From contig JBCBCG010000216.1 in assembly GCA_038530925.1 (NCBI GenBank), positions 1 through 6,160 of the forward strand: 6,160 nt of DNA. The letters are read 5' to 3'. The position numbers and the translations under genes are program-made. Source of the DNA: JALEGB01 sp038530925 (GTDB lineage: Bacteria > Pseudomonadota > Alphaproteobacteria > Rhodobacterales > Rhodobacteraceae). Positions 5,320-6,160 of the stretch are shown here, piece after piece (the stretch's first letter is position 1; the number at the start of each line of letters is the position of its first letter). A model generated the notes under the pieces. It searched no databases. It had not been told where the DNA came from and saw nothing but the letters and a program-made list of their open reading frames with translations.

Positions 5320-6160
5320 GTGGCGATCCTCGTGCTGAATGCGGGCTCCTCCAGTTTGAAGACGGCGGTGTTCGAGAGGGGGCGGCGCGTCCTTGAGGCG
5401 CGCGTCTCGGCGATCGGCGCTGCGCCTGAGCTGACGCTGGGAGCGGAACGCCGGCCGTTGGCGAAAGAGATCGATCACGCAGGCGCGCTGTCGGCCTGTC
5501 TCTCGGCTCTGCGGGAGACGAGCGCGGCGGCGATCGACGCGGTGGCTCATCGCGTGGTGCATGGCGGCGATCTCTTCGATGCGCCGCAGCGGTTGGACAG
5601 GGCGGCGATGGCGAGGTTGGAGAGCCTCAACGCGCTTGCGCCGCTGCATAATCCGACGGCGCTCGCCGTGATCCGCGCCGCTGAAGCGGCGCTGCCGGCC
5701 GCGGCGCAGATCGCTTGTTTCGACACCGCCTTTCATGCGCGCCAGCCCGAGGTCGCGCGCCGCTTTGCGATCCCGGACCGCGAGGCGACGGCGGGCCTCA
5801 CACGCTACGGCTTTCACGGGCTGAGCTATCAGAGCCTTCTCGAGCGGCTCAATCCGATCCCGCCGCGGCTTCTGGCCTGCCATCTCGGCGCTGGCGCGAG
5901 CCTTTGCGCCATCCGGGGCGGGATGAGCGTCGCCACCACGATGGGCTACTCTCCGCTCGACGGGCTCACCATGGGCACGCGGTCGGGCGCGATGGATCCC
6001 TCGGCGGCGCTCGAGCTGGCGCGCCGGGTGGGCGTCGATGAGGCGGAGACGCTCCTCACGCGGGAGAGCGGGCTGCTCGGCCTCTCGGGCGCGCCCTCAC
6101 ATGTCTCCTGCGCCCGCAGCGTCAGACCAGTCCACGCGAGATGCGCGGCGATCGCGCCTC
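5320..6160 (+). CDS. ackA: Acetate kinase AckA (partial, N-terminal 280 codons)
   Basis: Cytoplasmic kinase interconverting acetyl phosphate + ADP and acetate + ATP. It starts at a GTG with a strong ribosome binding site and stays open to the right edge; the family is usually near 400 residues, so about 70% is present. Motifs and active-site residues line up with the archaeal Methanosarcina enzyme: LNAGSSSLK (N7), AHRVVHGG (R78), LHNP (H110), CFDTAFH (D135), RYGFHG (H166), HLGAGAS (H188) and LTMGTRSGAMDP (R221). In HLGAGAS an Ala replaces the commoner Asn of HLGNG. After SGLLGLSG (residues about 251-258) the usual S-D-M-R segment is not recognisable, reading APSHVSCARS; the frame stays open, so this is either divergence or a sequencing frameshift near 6097. 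Next to xsc, it would use the acetyl phosphate made by Xsc. A butyrate or propionate kinase is less likely. Confidence 0.92.
   Translation, partial: MAILVLNAGSSSLKTAVFERGRRVLEARVSAIGAAPELTLGAERRPLAKEIDHAGALSACLSALRETSAAAIDAVAHRVVHGGDLFDAPQRLDRAAMARLESLNALAPLHNPTALAVIRAAEAALPAAAQIACFDTAFHARQPEVARRFAIPDREATAGLTRYGFHGLSYQSLLERLNPIPPRLLACHLGAGASLCAIRGGMSVATTMGYSPLDGLTMGTRSGAMDPSAALELARRVGVDEAETLLTRESGLLGLSGAPSHVSCARSVRPVHARCAAIAP

Noticed and set aside
4916..5338. A 140-codon plus-strand open frame between xsc and ackA
   Set aside because: It overlaps the ackA start in another frame, covers four inverted repeats and reads as Arg/Ala-rich low-complexity sequence; I see no ribosome binding site that would favour it.
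5206..5883. A 225-codon minus-strand open frame opposite ackA
   Set aside because: It is antisense to a clear acetate kinase; the translation is Arg-rich with no domain.

Overview
The base composition (very GC-rich, strong G/C at third codon positions) and the protein types point to an alphaproteobacterial chromosome. The TauA- and Xsc-like proteins resemble, from memory, those of the Rhodobacterales/Rhizobiales side of the class. I cannot assign a genus. The window is a taurine/sulfoacetaldehyde dissimilation locus arranged as two divergent units, and it contains no sign of phage, IS elements, tRNA or rRNA genes, or CRISPR.

Left part, minus strand (1-2542): a taurine-type ABC importer reading leftwards, in the order periplasmic binding protein (tauA, 1544-2542), ATPase (tauB, 559-1365) and a membrane component that starts at 559 and runs off the left edge. 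A strong Rho-independent terminator lies in the 178-bp gap between tauA and tauB. The tauB stop and the start of the membrane gene overlap by one base (TAATG). The membrane gene opens with two predicted TM segments and a non-cytoplasmic domain instead of a standard permease core, so if it is tauC it carries a long N-terminal extension.

Centre (2543-3129): a 587-bp divergent intergenic region. Two imperfect direct repeats, 22 bp apart start to start and about 95-125 bp upstream of xsc, resemble the TauR (MocR-type regulator) site as I recall it from Rhodobacter. The rest is GC-rich low-complexity sequence with one AT-richer patch.

Right part, plus strand (3130-6160): a complete sulfoacetaldehyde acetyltransferase gene (xsc, 3130-4908), a hairpin-rich 411-bp spacer, then the first 280 codons of an acetate kinase gene (ackA) starting at a GTG at 5320 and running off the right edge.

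Inferred working of the locus: TauABC imports taurine or a related sulfonate. An enzyme not in this window (taurine:pyruvate aminotransferase or taurine dehydrogenase) would make sulfoacetaldehyde. Xsc splits that with phosphate into acetyl phosphate and sulfite. AckA could turn acetyl phosphate plus ADP into acetate and ATP, or work with a phosphotransacetylase beyond the edge. The pathway is known, and I see no wholly new system here. The points worth a second look are the unusual membrane component, the tauA/tauB terminator, the putative TauR operator, and the xsc-ackA pairing with its structured spacer.
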